A stretch of DNA of 64,000 bases from Parietaria judaica (GCA_954871525.1 OX940869.1:24828001-24892000), one strand, 5' to 3'; shown: positions 10,497 to 21,540, numbered from the stretch's first letter. The notes: generated from the letters alone by a model not told the origin. Made by a program: numbers and translations.

Positions 10497-10809
10497 TGCC
10501 ACATGGAAAAGACATGGGGACTTAGCAAGGTTTAAAAAGGTCATGGGTTACTCCCCTCATTGCCAATTGGTTTTGAGGTGGAACCTCATAATACTTCACA
10601 TGGTATCAGAGCCCATTAAGCTCAAACGAGAACCGATCCAAAAAAAAAGGATTCGGCCCGAGATGAGTGAGCCAAAGAGCCACCATCTCGAGGGGGCATG
10701 TTGAGTCCCACATGGAAAAGACATGGGGACTTAGCAAGGTTTAAAAAGGTCATGGGTTACTCCCCTCATTGCCAATTGGTTTTGAGGTGGAACCTCGTCA
10801 TACTTCACA
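10497..10809 (+). mobile_element. TRIM (miniature LTR retrotransposon)
   Basis: Two direct terminal repeats, 10497-10600 (104 bp) and 10699-10809 (111 bp), are nearly identical; the first lacks seven bases (TTGAGTC) after the opening TG. The first is followed at once by TGGTATCAGAGCC (10601-10613), the initiator-methionine tRNA binding site. The second is preceded by the purine tract GAGGGGGCA. The 98-bp interior has no coding capacity. The target-site duplication ATCAC is at 10492-10496 and 10810-10814. These are the defining traits of a TRIM, which depends on proteins from other elements. Confidence 0.93.
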
Positions 10810-10985
10810 ATCACCAAGTCAAGGCTTTGAGTTCACAGTCCTCTCTTATTCATCTTTACTTCATCTAAATTTCTTCTCCATCCTCGAACGTCCCTAAACT
10901 CACCAAACTCATTTTCTTCTCCATCCACGTCTTTTCGGTTACACTTTTAGCGCATTGCCAACCGGTTTTAGAACAGAGCAGAGCG

Positions 10986-11678
10986 GGGTGGCTTAAGATC
11001 CTGGGCGTGGCCTACTTCTTCGGCGCATTCCTGAACCACAACCTCTTCCTGGCGATCACGAGCTGAGCCACAACCTGGCCTTGTCGAGTCCGGCAATCAA
11101 CCGTTGGCTCGGCATCTTCGCCAACCTCCCAATCGGCGTCCCCATGTCTGTCACCTTCCAGAAGTACCACCTCGAGCACCACCGCTTCCAAGGCGTGGAC
11201 GGCCTCGGGCCCGGCCGCCAAGTCCGCCTGGCTCGCCCTCCAGCTCTTCTTCTACGCCCTGCGCCCGCTCTTCCTCAACCCCAAGCCCCCCGGCCGCTGG
11301 GAGCTTGCCAACCTGGTGGCCCAGGCCTTGCTGGACGCTGCGCTGGCGTGCTTCTGGGGGTGGCGGGCGCTCGCGTAGCTGCTCCCGATGGCCGGGCACT
11401 TCATCTCCGAGCACTACGTCTTCACTCCCGACCAGAAGACATACTCGTACTACGGGCCTCTCAACGTCCTGGCGTGGAGCGTGGGCCACCACAACGAGCA
11501 CCACGACTTCCCGCGCATTCCCGAGAGCAAGCTCTGGCGCGTTCGGGAGATTGCCCCCGAGTTCTACGAGGGCTTGGTGTCGTACGGGTCGTGGAGCCAA
11601 GTGATATACATGTATGTCATGGACCACATGGTCGGGCCGTTTAGCCGGATGAAGAGGATCGCGAAGAAGGCGGAGTAG
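10986..11678 (+). pseudogene. DES1: sphingolipid delta-4 desaturase pseudogene (5'-truncated)
   Basis: The sequence matches the plant dihydroceramide delta-4 desaturase family, a membrane enzyme of the ER that forms the 4,5 double bond of the long-chain base. It starts at [14 protein letters not shown], so roughly the first 80 residues are absent. The first histidine box (HELSH) is broken by one missing C near 11061. The second (HLEHH, near 11170) and third (HNEHHDF, near 11490) are intact. A deletion after GVDG (near 11205) shifts the frame, and a second deletion near 11377-11383 creates TAG. From MAGHFISEH to the normal end (KKAE, stop 11676-11678) it is open. The very high GC stands out against the AT-rich flanks. 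Confidence 0.9.
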
Positions 11679-12155
11679 TATATAATTATATGAGAAATAT
11701 AAAAAATTAGATCTTAGGTGATTGCGTATTTGAGATATTTAATTCAAATACAAATTTCTAACATGTATTTGGGTGCAATGTTTAGTATTATTCTCATGGT
11801 TACTATAACATTTATTTCCTATAGTATTCTCTTATTTCTTTAAATCTTACATGTACAGTTTGGGAGTATTATTAAAAGTAATGTAGACAAATTTATTGGC
11901 ATGGCGATAGCGAAAGCACAAGCGCAATCATTGGTGTAGAGTTCTATCTTCCGAGCTTTAATTTTTAGAGATAACAGGGTATAAGTATCTAAAAGTTTCT
12001 GAAATTTATTAATCGTCTTTTATATTTAATTTTTATTTATTTATATATTAGCAATTTAAGCCCAAAAAGTCTATATTCATGTGTGATGCTTATATTACTT
12101 TTATTTATTTATATATTAGCAATTTAATATATTACTTTGTTTTGTTGTACTGATT
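11679..12155. other. AT-rich intergenic sequence
   Basis: No exon seen. A short phrase (TTTATTTATTTATATATTAGCAATTTAA-like, near 12030 and 12100) is repeated about 75 bp apart. Confidence 0.5.
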
Positions 12156-12159
12156 TCGA

Positions 12160-12317
12160 AGGAGAATCTCACGTGTAGAACTTGGGGGTACAAAATTTAC
12201 AAATTCAGAGATCTCTATTACTGTTGCAAAGAGAGCGATGATGCTGAATTACTGATCACTTCTGTGTCTTTCTTTGACAAACAAAAAGTAGTCATGCACA
12301 GCCTAAGCCTTTTCCGG
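12160..12317 (+). CDS. candidate exon of an unrecognised gene
   Basis: About 50 codons are open (GYKIYKFRDLYYCCKES, AELLITSVSFFDKQ, VVMHSLSLF), ending at a good donor (CCG/GTAAGTT near 12317). Higher GC and protein-like composition support an exon. The family is not recognised. A second exon-like stretch lies beyond the MULE at 13220-13330, but the phases I read do not join cleanly, so the gene may be decayed or the splice calls wrong. Confidence 0.4.
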
Positions 12318-12341
12318 TAAGTTTTCACTTAATATATTTTA

Positions 12342-13140
12342 GGGTTAATTGCGGCAATAATGCACAACATTTGGTCAATAGGGGTTTTAGTTCCCCAACC
12401 TTTCAAAGTGTGGGCAAAAATACACAACGTTTGTTGAATGTAAAATCCGTTGGTCCTTCCGTTAGGGATGTTAAATTCTGCTTATGTGGCATCGTTAAAC
12501 TGCCAAATGGACTGCCAACTTGTAATATTAATTACATAACTTAATTAATAAGAATAAATTAAATCTGATTTGAATTATGATTCAAAAAACAAATTAATTC
12601 TTTAAATTAACTAAATAATTTTTACTCCCCCCTAAAAATCTAACAGACTCTTCGTCGAACATGACTAAAATTTTGAAAAACGACAAATTATTAAACACGA
12701 CTAAAATTTGCAAAGATTACATAACGACAGTTTATTAGAAACAACTAAAATTTTGGAAAAACGACCGATTATTAAAAACAATTGTAATTTATAAAACGAC
12801 ATAGTAAAGATGTGAATAATATTGAAGCACAAGTTTAAAATAGGAACTACGCATTAAATAAATATTGTTCGTTAATTTAAAGTTTTAATTTATTTTTTGA
12901 ATCATAATTAAAATATGATTTAATTTATTCTTATTAATTAGGTTATGTAATTTATATTACAAGTTGACAGTCTATTTGGCAGTTTAACGATGCCATATCA
13001 GCAGAATTTAACATTCCTAACGGAAGGACCAACGAAATTTACATTCAACAAACGTTGTGTATTTTTGCCCACACTTTGAAAGGTTGGGGACCTAAAACCC
13101 CTGTTGACCAAAGATTGTGCATTATTGCCGTAATTAACCC
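12342..13140. mobile_element. MULE with ~270-bp terminal inverted repeats
   Basis: The 9-bp target-site duplication TATATTTTA (12333-12341 and 13141-13149) is perfect. The inverted repeats, about 12342-12611 and 12871-13140, start GGGTTAATTGCGGCAATAAT and are over 90% identical by eye. The interior, about 260 bp of AT-rich DNA, has no coding capacity. Long inverted repeats with a 9-bp duplication are the signature of Mutator-like elements. Confidence 0.92.
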
Positions 13141-13219
13141 TATATTTTAAAAGAAGTTCTAAAGTTTTTTTTTTTTTTTTTTTTATGAACCGCATTCATG
13201 TGTTGTCTATAATAATGCA

Positions 13220-13330
13220 GATTTTGAAGATAAATCCGGAGAGAAAGAGCATCGATTCTTTCACGGCCGAGGATTTCGAACTCGTGGGTTTTGACCCACA
13301 CGGAAAAATACACATGAAAATGGCTGTATA
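13220..13330 (+). CDS. candidate terminal exon of an unrecognised gene
   Basis: After an acceptor-like ATAATGCAG, 36 codons are open ([33 protein letters not shown]) to TAG. It probably belongs to the same gene as 12160-12317, with the MULE in its intron. The family is unknown to me, and the following 300 bp could be 3' UTR. Confidence 0.4.
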
Positions 13331-14640
13331 GCCAAGTGTTTTGTAAAAGAGTCGATACATTTTAGCTTTCAAGCTCAGTCAACGCTTGCTCCTATTATTT
13401 AGGTAAGTGTACAATATTTCTCTCAACTCCTTTTTTATTTAATTTAATTTAATGGTTATTTCCGTCGATTAATCAACACAAATTTGATTCATGGATTTTC
13501 ATCGAGTTTGAACCTTAACACTGTCTATTTTTGCTCGGACTCGATCGTCCTAACATCGGGTTTCGCTTCTTCGGCTATGTTTCAGCAGGAAGCAAGTGGA
13601 AGATTTAATCGTCGTGTTTTTGCATACTGTAGTGAGAATCCTTTAGTTCCAGAGTGTTCGATCTCGTGGTTCCGAGGCGATGTAGTCTAATCAATGTGTT
13701 TTCAGATTGTATTTTTATAAGAGTGTTTTACATGAAGATTTGACTTCCTTATTTAATGCTACACTATGCTATATTTACACTATTTTGGTGCATTATTCCA
13801 TTGTCCTATATATTGAGATGTCATTGTCATTTGATTAATCAGTGTTCAATTATCTTGTAAAGCATAATTAGTGTGATTAATCAAGGTGAGTGCCTAGTAA
13901 TTATGACAAGCTTAAAACAAGTAAACGTTTTACTTGTGTCACGAGCTGTCCCAGATTACCGTTGTTTCGTCATTGTTGGTACTTATGAACTTCCGTTAAC
14001 AAAACGTCGCTCTTTGTGTACATGTTCGGTGTTATATATTGTTCTTCTATTTTATTTTAAAGATCCGACTTTACAGTTTACAACTAAATAATTATTTCAA
14101 AACTTACCCAAAGAGAAAAGTTACTAAAAAAAATCCTTTGAATAAACAATATCATTATAAATTTATTTTCGATTTTTGTAAAAAATACCCTCTATTAGGG
14201 TATATTTTAGTTTGACTTCTGTATTCTCTGTGAGTGACATTGACAATGTTAGTTTTTACTATTTTCTATATTCTATTTTTAAATGCGGGAAAAATAGAAA
14301 TGTTGTTAGTTGTATTATGAGAAAGTTATTTCTCAAGCTAATTTCATGACAGTATGATTTTGAGTAATAGAAATTATATTAGCCTTTTTATTAGCAATTT
14401 TGATCAATTAAAGGAAAACAAATTAAGCAGCAAAATGAAAAACAGATAAAAAAAAAAAAAAAACATTTAATTTCATTATTTTTGGCTTGTTTTGATACGT
14501 TTTTGTTGTTGTTGTGCTCGTTGCTAGAATTTACAAACAAATCCCAAATCTACGATTACATTGCTTTGGTGCATGGTCATTCTAAATAATTTACCATGAC
14601 ATCACCTATATAATATATATAGCGTATATATAGTGCATAT
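13331..14640. other. AT-rich non-coding sequence
   Basis: Apart from possible 3' UTR near 13331-13700 there is no exon-like, repeat or transposon-end structure that I can support. Short open frames (13484-13690, 13873-14091) have no recognisable composition. Confidence 0.5.
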
Positions 14641-14646
14641 ACATAC

Positions 14647-14721
14647 TTGAAGAGATGAGTTCTTGGCGTAGCTAGTTTCTCCGAGACCGCCATTCATGTG
14701 GGAAACTTGCTCTACTTCCAT
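14647..14721 (-). pseudogene. orphan first exon of a SABATH methyltransferase
   Basis: The minus strand reads a 25-residue peptide, MEVEQVSHMNGG then LGETSYAKNSSLQ, which is the conserved N-terminus of SABATH proteins. It ends exactly at a donor site (CAA/GTATGTATATG) in the same place as exon 1 of gene A (38410-38487) and gene B (44705-44773). No SABATH exon 2 is visible in the several kilobases downstream (14640 and below). The acceptor that precedes the ATG in gene A (CTTCAG/ATG) here reads TTGTG/ATG. The frame itself is intact, so the separation looks relatively young, but it cannot make an enzyme. Confidence 0.85.
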
Positions 14722-15423
14722 CACAATATTGTGCATTGGTCACCATGTTGAAATTCAGCCCATGTCGTCAGCATACCATATTATCTAATTTGTAGTTGAG
14801 GAACTATATAATTAAGGGCATAACAAATCAGATCATAGTGTAGAATTAAAATACGATTCTTTATTCTCTCTAAATTATAATACGATTATAATACAACAAT
14901 CTCATTATAATACGATTCTTTATTCTCTCTAAATTAGTCTTTTATCACCTCAAAACCATGAACAATATCGTCAAGATTTCAAAGGAATTTTAATGGAGTA
15001 CTCGATCTCCAGAATCCCCAAAATCTAATCCAATTGTGTCGTCCGAATATCAAATGCGATCCAATGCCCTAAAACATAGCATCAAAAACAAAATCGCGAA
15101 AAAGACATTGCATTAAAATTGAGTGTCAAATATTTATTCCAAAACATGAAGAAGACGAAATCTTCAATAGGGCGTGAGAATCATACCAAATCTTAGTTGT
15201 AGAACGATAAAACAACTCATTTGAAGTCGCTACCTAAATAAAGCAAGCGTTTGTGAGAAGAAAATTTAAGGCTTCATACTTATTATATGATGAAATTAGC
15301 TGCACTTACATTGCTTTTTCGGAAAGCTAGCTATTTTGAGAGCCTTTGTCAGTCTACTAATCTTCTAATTCCACAACTGCATTGGATGTTCTTCTTCGTA
15401 GTGATCACAAATGTAACTGCTTA
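14722..15423. other. AT-rich non-coding sequence
   Basis: No exon recognised. A phrase CGATTCTTTATTCTCTCTAAATTA is seen twice near 14853-14936, about 65 bp apart. Confidence 0.5.
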
Positions 15424-16635
15424 GAGGATGTCCAACCGAACGTCAAATGGTTGGTTTGGCGTGATGAATGGGTCCAACCGAACGTTATCCAAGACGCTAT
15501 TTTGGCGTGAAGTGGATGAATGTTACTGTACCACTCTATACTTGATGTTCCACTATTCATCACGCTAAATTTTTTGTTTATTCATTATTTAGTTCTTGCA
15601 ATTATTATTATTTACTCAATTGTTAATGTTTTTTTAAATTATGTAATTTATCTCAAAGCTATTATATCATATTTATCTTTCAATTATTAATATATATATT
15701 TTTTATTTTATATTCATTATAATAAATAATTTAAAATACAACATTGATATTCGGAGATTGAAAAAAATTAAAATTATATTAATATTAATACCGGAACGAA
15801 ATAACATTACAACGACTTATAAATGCAAAAAAAAAAGACATTAAAATTAAAAACAAACACATTACAACAAAATAATATAGAAAATAAAATTACAATACAT
15901 GAACTAATACTCGGGAAGATTAGCGTCGGATCCTCCAAGACCGGTGAAATATTGCGAATACGAATCGGAATTAGGAAGTGGTGTTTGGGATTGTTGTTGG
16001 TCCTCTCTCTTTCGTAAAACCCTAGCTTGTTCAGATGCCCAATTGTAGCGGGAACGTCAAGATTTTGGAGAAAAGATGTCTTAAAAGATATAATGACTAC
16101 ATGCATAATTATGCATAACATGATAATAGAGGATGAACGTGATCTCAGCGTGCCCATTGAAGTTAACATAGAAACGCCACCATTGGAGGTTGAATTAGCG
16201 GAGAATGAGGAAGCACGATTTCAAGAGTTTTTCACACGCTACAGACAAATAAGAGACAAGGATGCACACATCGCGCTCCAAAATGCATTGATCGACCATT
16301 TGTGGGAGAGATATTCTAATTCGGATGTATAATTGTACTTTTTATTTTATTTTATGTTATTTATTTTGTGTTGTAATTTTTTTAAAATAAATATTAAGGT
16401 TAGTGTGTTAATTTATATGTTAAATTATTTTATGAAGTAATATTTGATATGAATAAGTGATATAATTGAAAGATATTAAATAAATATAAGGGTATGAAGA
16501 TAAATAAGAGAAAGTTGAATATAAAATTAATATTTCAGTTTGGTGTAAAAAATAGAGGTTGGAGTTGGTATAATATTTGATGTGACATATACTGTAAAAT
16601 AGAGTAGGAAATGGTGTTATCGGGTGGAGTTGGTC
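15424..16635. mobile_element. PIF/Harbinger-type deletion derivative
   Basis: Ends GAGGATGTCCAACCG and, reversed, GACCAACTCCACCCG match at about 12 of 18 positions. They are flanked by TTA (15421-15423 and 16636-16638), the 3-bp duplication of this superfamily. Inside are the 3' ends of two convergent genes: the transposase C-terminus (plus strand 16027-16332) and, on the minus strand ending near 15901, a glutamine/serine-rich frame ending GGSDANLPEY, which may be the end of the partner ORF1 protein. The 5' halves of both are missing. Confidence 0.7.
16060..16332 (+). pseudogene. Harbinger transposase C-terminal fragment
   Basis: Contains VLKDIMTTCIIMHNMIIED, the conserved C-terminal stretch of plant HARBI1/ALP1-like DDE transposases, followed by an acidic tail (ENEEARFQEFFTRY) and a normal stop at 16332. 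The catalytic core upstream has been deleted: the sequence switches abruptly near 16050. Confidence 0.8.
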
Positions 16636-16638
16636 TTA

Positions 16639-18330
16639 TTACTCAATTGAGCCCAAATTCACGAACCTGTCAGAATATGCAACTAAAATAACCAAAAATA
16701 TCCGTTGAGAAATCAATTTTATCTCCAAAAATATATCAAATTAACCTCAAACGCACAATGAATAGCCGAATAGTTGCCACTGTAAAAAATAAATAAATAA
16801 ATAAATAAATAAATAAATAGCCACGGTAAAAGACGATGATGGAATGAAAATGAGTAAAAAATTATTATACCCACCAGCATAAATATCCATGATGACCATG
16901 AGTGTGGCAATCTCAAACGCTTTATATTTATCTATGAGTGTTGACAATTTTCTAAAATTAATGTTCTTTTTTTTTTATATATTCCAATAGAATATGTAAT
17001 TAATAAAATGCATTAATATGATCTTAAATTATCCACAAAAAAGTTTATGAGTGTTACAAATGTCTCTCTATATACTGTTTCTCAAAATTAGTGTGTAAAC
17101 TTTTTATATTCCAAGGAAGGAATTAATAGGATAAATTAAATATTGAAACGATTTTGATGAATGAAATATCATGCTAAAAATGAAAGGCCACTATTTGTAA
17201 ATTCATGCATAAGGATTAATGTTCCTTATTTAAAAAATTAAAAAAATGGGAATTCAATATCTTCGCTTCTCTATTTTGCCATATAATCCTCTAATTCTAT
17301 GGTGCCATGTAATTTATAGATGTAAAATATTCCAAAATCTAAAACATTAGCAATTCCTCTACTCTTTGTTGATAGATATAAATTCTTTTAAAAAATCTAA
17401 AAAATTATAGAAGTATGGTTTTTATGTCTAGAGAGATAAATGTTTTGATAATAATTCTCAAGGGTTTGATATCAATGCACCATGATCTTCATAAAAAAAA
17501 ATTAAAATATCTATAAAAAAAAAATACCATGTAGTCTTACTTGTGAGTTTTGTCATGTCAACTTGGTGATCGTGCTTTTTATATATATATATATAGATAG
17601 ATAGATTAACGTTCATGGAATAAATGTTTTCGAAACATGTCAACAGTATTATTTATAAGTATACAGTTGATTAACTCTTACGATCGCATAGAAAAGTGTA
17701 AGGGAGTGAAAATGTATGCTTAAATAGTCGGTTACATTGATGAGCTAGTTTTGTTGATTATTGGTAATTAGATAATGAAAATGTTCTGAATCAATTGAAA
17801 TGAAGCTAACTTTAATATCAAAACATGCATCGGAAGTTATTCTTATTATTAAATCATATCTTTACATCACTTCTTAAACTCCTTTATATATAAAGTAAAG
17901 ACAAAACCACTTATAAATGCGCCCATGGAAAATAATAAGTCGTTACATGAAAAAAAGTTGACAATATATATTAATGGACATATTGGTCCAGTAGTATTGG
18001 CATCGGTAGAGTTTTCACGATCCAACACAACTTCATATATAGAAAATCGACAGCATAATCAAAATTACAGTCTGAGAAAGATGGAGCTAAGTTGTTCAAG
18101 AGTGACGACAGAGAAGAGAAGCCGGAGCATAGAACCGCCGAAAAGGTCAAGAAATTAGTATGTGAGCGATTGGAGAGCGGACAAATGCAGGATGGGATTG
18201 AGAATCGATTGTGAACGAAAAATAAACGACGACTAGAATTCGAAGGGCAAAGTGCTGCAAATATCATCATTGACGAACGACGAAGTGAAATCTGGATGTG
18301 AAGGCCACCAATGATGGCCCAAATTCTCTG
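16639..18330. other. AT-rich non-coding sequence with short SSRs
   Basis: Includes an (AAAT)n run at about 16786-16819 and a (TA)n run near 17580-17595. A modest open frame (17971-18336, minus) has no recognisable family. Confidence 0.5.
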
Positions 18331-18339
18331 CACCACAAA

Positions 18340-18580
18340 TATACTACGTTTAGAGTGAGAATATATACCATCGCTACAAACTAGAATTCAAAGGGCAAGT
18401 CTATCGAGCAAAGTTCAGGGGCATTTATAGTGCTTAAAATTGGAGTTTTCTGTTATAAAAAATTAAATGTCATTTTCTATATTTTCGTTTGTTCTCTAGA
18501 TTATGAGATACCCATCTAGGCCAAAGCCAGATATATCCTCAAGTAATCAATGTCCTCAATAGCTTAGCTGTGACTTTTTA
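18340..18580. repeat. diverged interspersed repeat, copy 1
   Basis: Shares an ordered set of phrases with 36330-36580: GTGAGAATATAT, ACAAACTAGA, AGCAAAG, then ATTATGAGATACCCAT. The two copies are therefore old members of one unnamed repeat family. Confidence 0.55.
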
Positions 18581-18610
18581 ACATATTTAGGAATTAATGT
18601 TTAACTAGTG

Positions 18611-19590
18611 GATTCACCGCGCGTTGCACAGTTGTTGAAATTTTATGTATATAAAATTGTTGTAAATTTAAACCCCACAATTTGTTTTATAATGTTAATC
18701 ATCTTGTAATAGTAAGATGTAGATTAAATAGCAAAATTGCCACTAATGTTGTTGTATAAATTTTTAGTTGAATACAAAATGGAACAACAAAACAAAACAG
18801 CTGTTAAAAAGGAAACAAACTACCAAAATTGTAGTGATTAAGTAGATTTTGGTTGCATGTATAGATTGTTTATCTTTTTCATATTCGAATTGAATCCATG
18901 TTAAATTATTGAATTGTAATGAATAAAAAAAGGACGACCTTTAGACATAATTCCAATCTATAAAATTCACTTAAATACAAATTGGAACAAAAAAAAAACT
19001 AAGTAAAATAATTGAAAACGGTTAAATTATTGGCAATCATAATCTCTTAAACTTAGTACCGTAGACATATATCTTGAATTTTAACAAATAAATATCGATA
19101 TCGCAAACACTCACCGAAAATGCGACGTAGAGGGTTCCATGGGTCTTAAATGTTTGAGAAGATCAGATCACCAACCTAACCAAATGAAAATATGAAATAT
19201 ATATAAAAAGAAAAAATAAATTGTGTATATGTGTACATTTCTTACGTGTAATTATGTAAATAATATTACCTATAACATTATGTAGATGTATTGTTCATGC
19301 TTATATTTTATCATTTTTTAATTAATAAATTTGATTGGAATATTTCACAATCATATTATGTTTATATTCTCTTCCATCAATACCTGAACTAACAGGAATA
19401 GAGTAAAAAAGATTTTTTTTTTTTTTCTGTCAAAACATATAACAAAGGTTAATTAAAAAAAAAATATACCTTGTTGTAAATTATATTCACTGTTATAAAA
19501 ACTCCATGCTTCAAAGGAACCTACCATAGTCCATAGAACATACATCTTTTAGAGGATATCATTCTTGTAAAAAGCGATAAAGAATTTATG
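18611..19590. other. AT-rich Helitron interior or flank
   Basis: No coding sequence recognised between the Helitron 3' end and the helicase gene. Confidence 0.5.
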
Positions 19591-19625
19591 AGTTTACCAA
19601 TTTTTGTGTGTGCAAATAGTCTTTA

Positions 19626-19628
<3 letters not shown>

Positions 19629-19676
<48 letters not shown>
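19629..19676. repeat. (ATT)n microsatellite
   Basis: About sixteen ATT units just beyond the helicase stop codon. Confidence 0.9.
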
Positions 19677-19677
<1 letters not shown>

Positions 19678-19709
19678 AAAAAAATTTAAGCGAAATGTAA
19701 GTACCTATG

Positions 19710-21540
19710 TTTTTAGGCAGTTGACGCATTAATATTTTGGAATACTTCGTGGTAAACAATATTTTTAATGAGGGTTCGGTCATCCATGTCTTCATCCGCA
19801 TTTATTATTGTAAGTCCGGTCCTTGACGTTACTCTTGAAACGGCCACATAAAGTTGTCCATGAGTGAAAACCTGCTACATTGTAGTTAATTTATTTGTCT
19901 ATTTATAATATAATCAATATGATATGTAAAATATGAAATTTCTACCTGTTTTGGTAAGTAGAGGCCCACATGTTTAAGGGATTGTCCTTGACTTTTATTT
20001 ATTGTCATTGCGAAGCAAGGTATCAATGGTATTTGACGACGATTGAGTTTAAAATGCCACTTTCCTTCAGTAAATGACATAATGATCCTCGGTATCGTAA
20101 CGTTTTTTCCTCGATTCTTCCCAGAAATTATATCGCCTCGCACTGACCATTTTCCAAGAAGTGTAATAATGAGTCTTGTTCCGTTGCAAAGACCTTCTGC
20201 TTGATTGAGATTTCTCACTAGCATCACCGGTGTTCCCACTTTTAGGTTGATTAGATGATTTGGAATACCATTGAATCGCAAATTGTTCAAAAACTCGGTC
20301 GGATAAAGCAAGTCTTCCTCATTTGTATGCATGCTCCCTTTGCATACACTGTCCGAGCTTAGATATGTTTTCCCCTCGCCGGGTATGGTTTCCATGATTG
20401 CCTCATTTAACTCATGAACCATATCATTCTTTGGGGTTAAAATTGCTCGTTCATTTAAATAAGATGGCTCTTTATATTGCTCTAACAATGAAGGATAAAC
20501 TGAGTCGATAATACTTTTCAACGGGTCAACAGTTTGGCCAACTGTAATGTTTGCTGGAAGTTCCACTAATTCATTCTCAAAGTCTTCGTACATCGACCCA
20601 TTTCCTATTTGCAACATCCATTCGTCAAAAGCCTGAATTTCTTTCATAGCTTGTTCTGAAGAGGAGTCATTTTGGAGACGCATGTTTTGATTTAACTCAT
20701 AAACTTTGAAAGAAGGCCAAAGATACGATGAGTTCAATGAGGAGTCTACAATGTCTGATCGACTACCTTTCGGAATGACTGGTAGTATTTGGCAAAAATC
20801 TCCCCCACAAACCATTGTTACTCCACCAAAAGGTTTTGATTGACTGTTTTCGTATCTTTTGCTCATTATATCACGCAAACTTCTGTCCAAAGCCTCAAAG
20901 CAATACTTATGCGCCATAGGAGTCTCATCCCATATAATGAGACTCGTTTTTTGAAGGAGTTCGGCTATTTGTGTCCCATGTCGTATTTCACACGTCAATT
21001 CAGCGTTAATATCAATAGGAATCCGAAATCTCGAATGTGCTGTTCGGCCGTTTGGTAATAAAAGTGCTACTATACCGGAAGTAGCGACAGGTAGAACAAT
21101 TTTTCCTTCTGACGTGAGTCGGGCGATGATGGTATTCCAAAGGTATGTTTTCCTTGTGCCTCCTCACCCATGAATGAAAATCAAGTCCCTCGATCATTTT
21201 GGATTGAACTGAGTATAGCATCATACACTGATTTTTGACATCCATTTAATGAAGAAAACCATATTTCATGCATGATAAACAACTCTTCTTTACAATAATC
21301 CAATTCTTCATTAACCAATCTGTTGCGCAGTTGACGGACCAAATTTGGATCTGGTAGAGGCATTCCATCAATATCTTTTAAACTTTTTCCCATTTTTTCC
21401 ATGATACACTCTATCTCGAACAAAGTCAATGCTTTTATTTGTTCGTCAGTCAAATGCATTTCGGTTGAGCTAAACTTTCTTCGTTGCATTGCAGCTACAT
21501 CTTCAGATAGTATCTCGTAATGCGTGTTCCACAATGTCAG
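19710..21540 (-). pseudogene. PIF1-like DNA helicase of Helitron type (RepHel C-terminal half)
   Basis: On the minus strand an N-terminal helicase linker (21540-21181: LTDEQIKALTLFEIE, GKSLKDIDGMPLPD) leads into the superfamily-1 helicase. Walker A, expected GxGGTGKT, is damaged near 21166: it reads G-stop-GGTRKT, and a one-base shift precedes it. Downstream are the Walker B region (LIIWDETPMAH), GGDFCQILPV, MTINKSQGQS and, after a 74-bp intron (19872-19945), VAVSRVTS. The stop follows near 19710. The Rep (HUH) nuclease half of a Helitron RepHel protein is absent; an RPA-like gene precedes it instead. With a broken ATP-binding loop it cannot be active. Confidence 0.88.

Larger units (their letters stand above)
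3486..10837 (-). mobile_element. Ty1/copia retrotransposon, full outline with nested insertions
   Basis: The element lies on the minus strand and is bounded by the target-site duplication GTCCT at 3481-3485 and 10838-10842. Its LTRs start TGTGAACTC and end CCAACA. The 5' LTR is followed by a primer-binding site (TGGTATCATAGC, minus strand near 9078-9089) and the 3' LTR is preceded by a polypurine tract (GGGGGAGAA, minus strand 3832-3840). The interior reads gag, protease, integrase, then reverse transcriptase, the order that defines Ty1/copia. It contains three later insertions: a solo LTR (6513-7513), a hAT-like element (9289-10358) and a TRIM (10497-10809). The coding region is broken by many stops and frameshifts. 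The two LTRs differ by roughly 4-5% by eye, so the insertion is not recent. Confidence 0.93.
9092..10837 (-). repeat. 5' LTR of copia element 1, split by two insertions
   Basis: LTR pieces are 9092-9288, 10359-10496 and 10810-10837 (allowing for target-site duplications). They add up to about the 346 bp of the 3' LTR. A hAT-like element and a TRIM occupy the gaps. Confidence 0.9.

Noticed and set aside
11081..11644. 187- and 166-residue open frames over the desaturase region
   Set aside because: They are out-of-frame readings of the GC-rich desaturase pseudogene.
15807..16169. 120-residue minus-strand open frame over the Harbinger fragment
   Set aside because: Most of it is antisense to the transposase remnant or AT-rich. 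Only the short GGSDANLPEY-ending frame on that strand looked meaningful.
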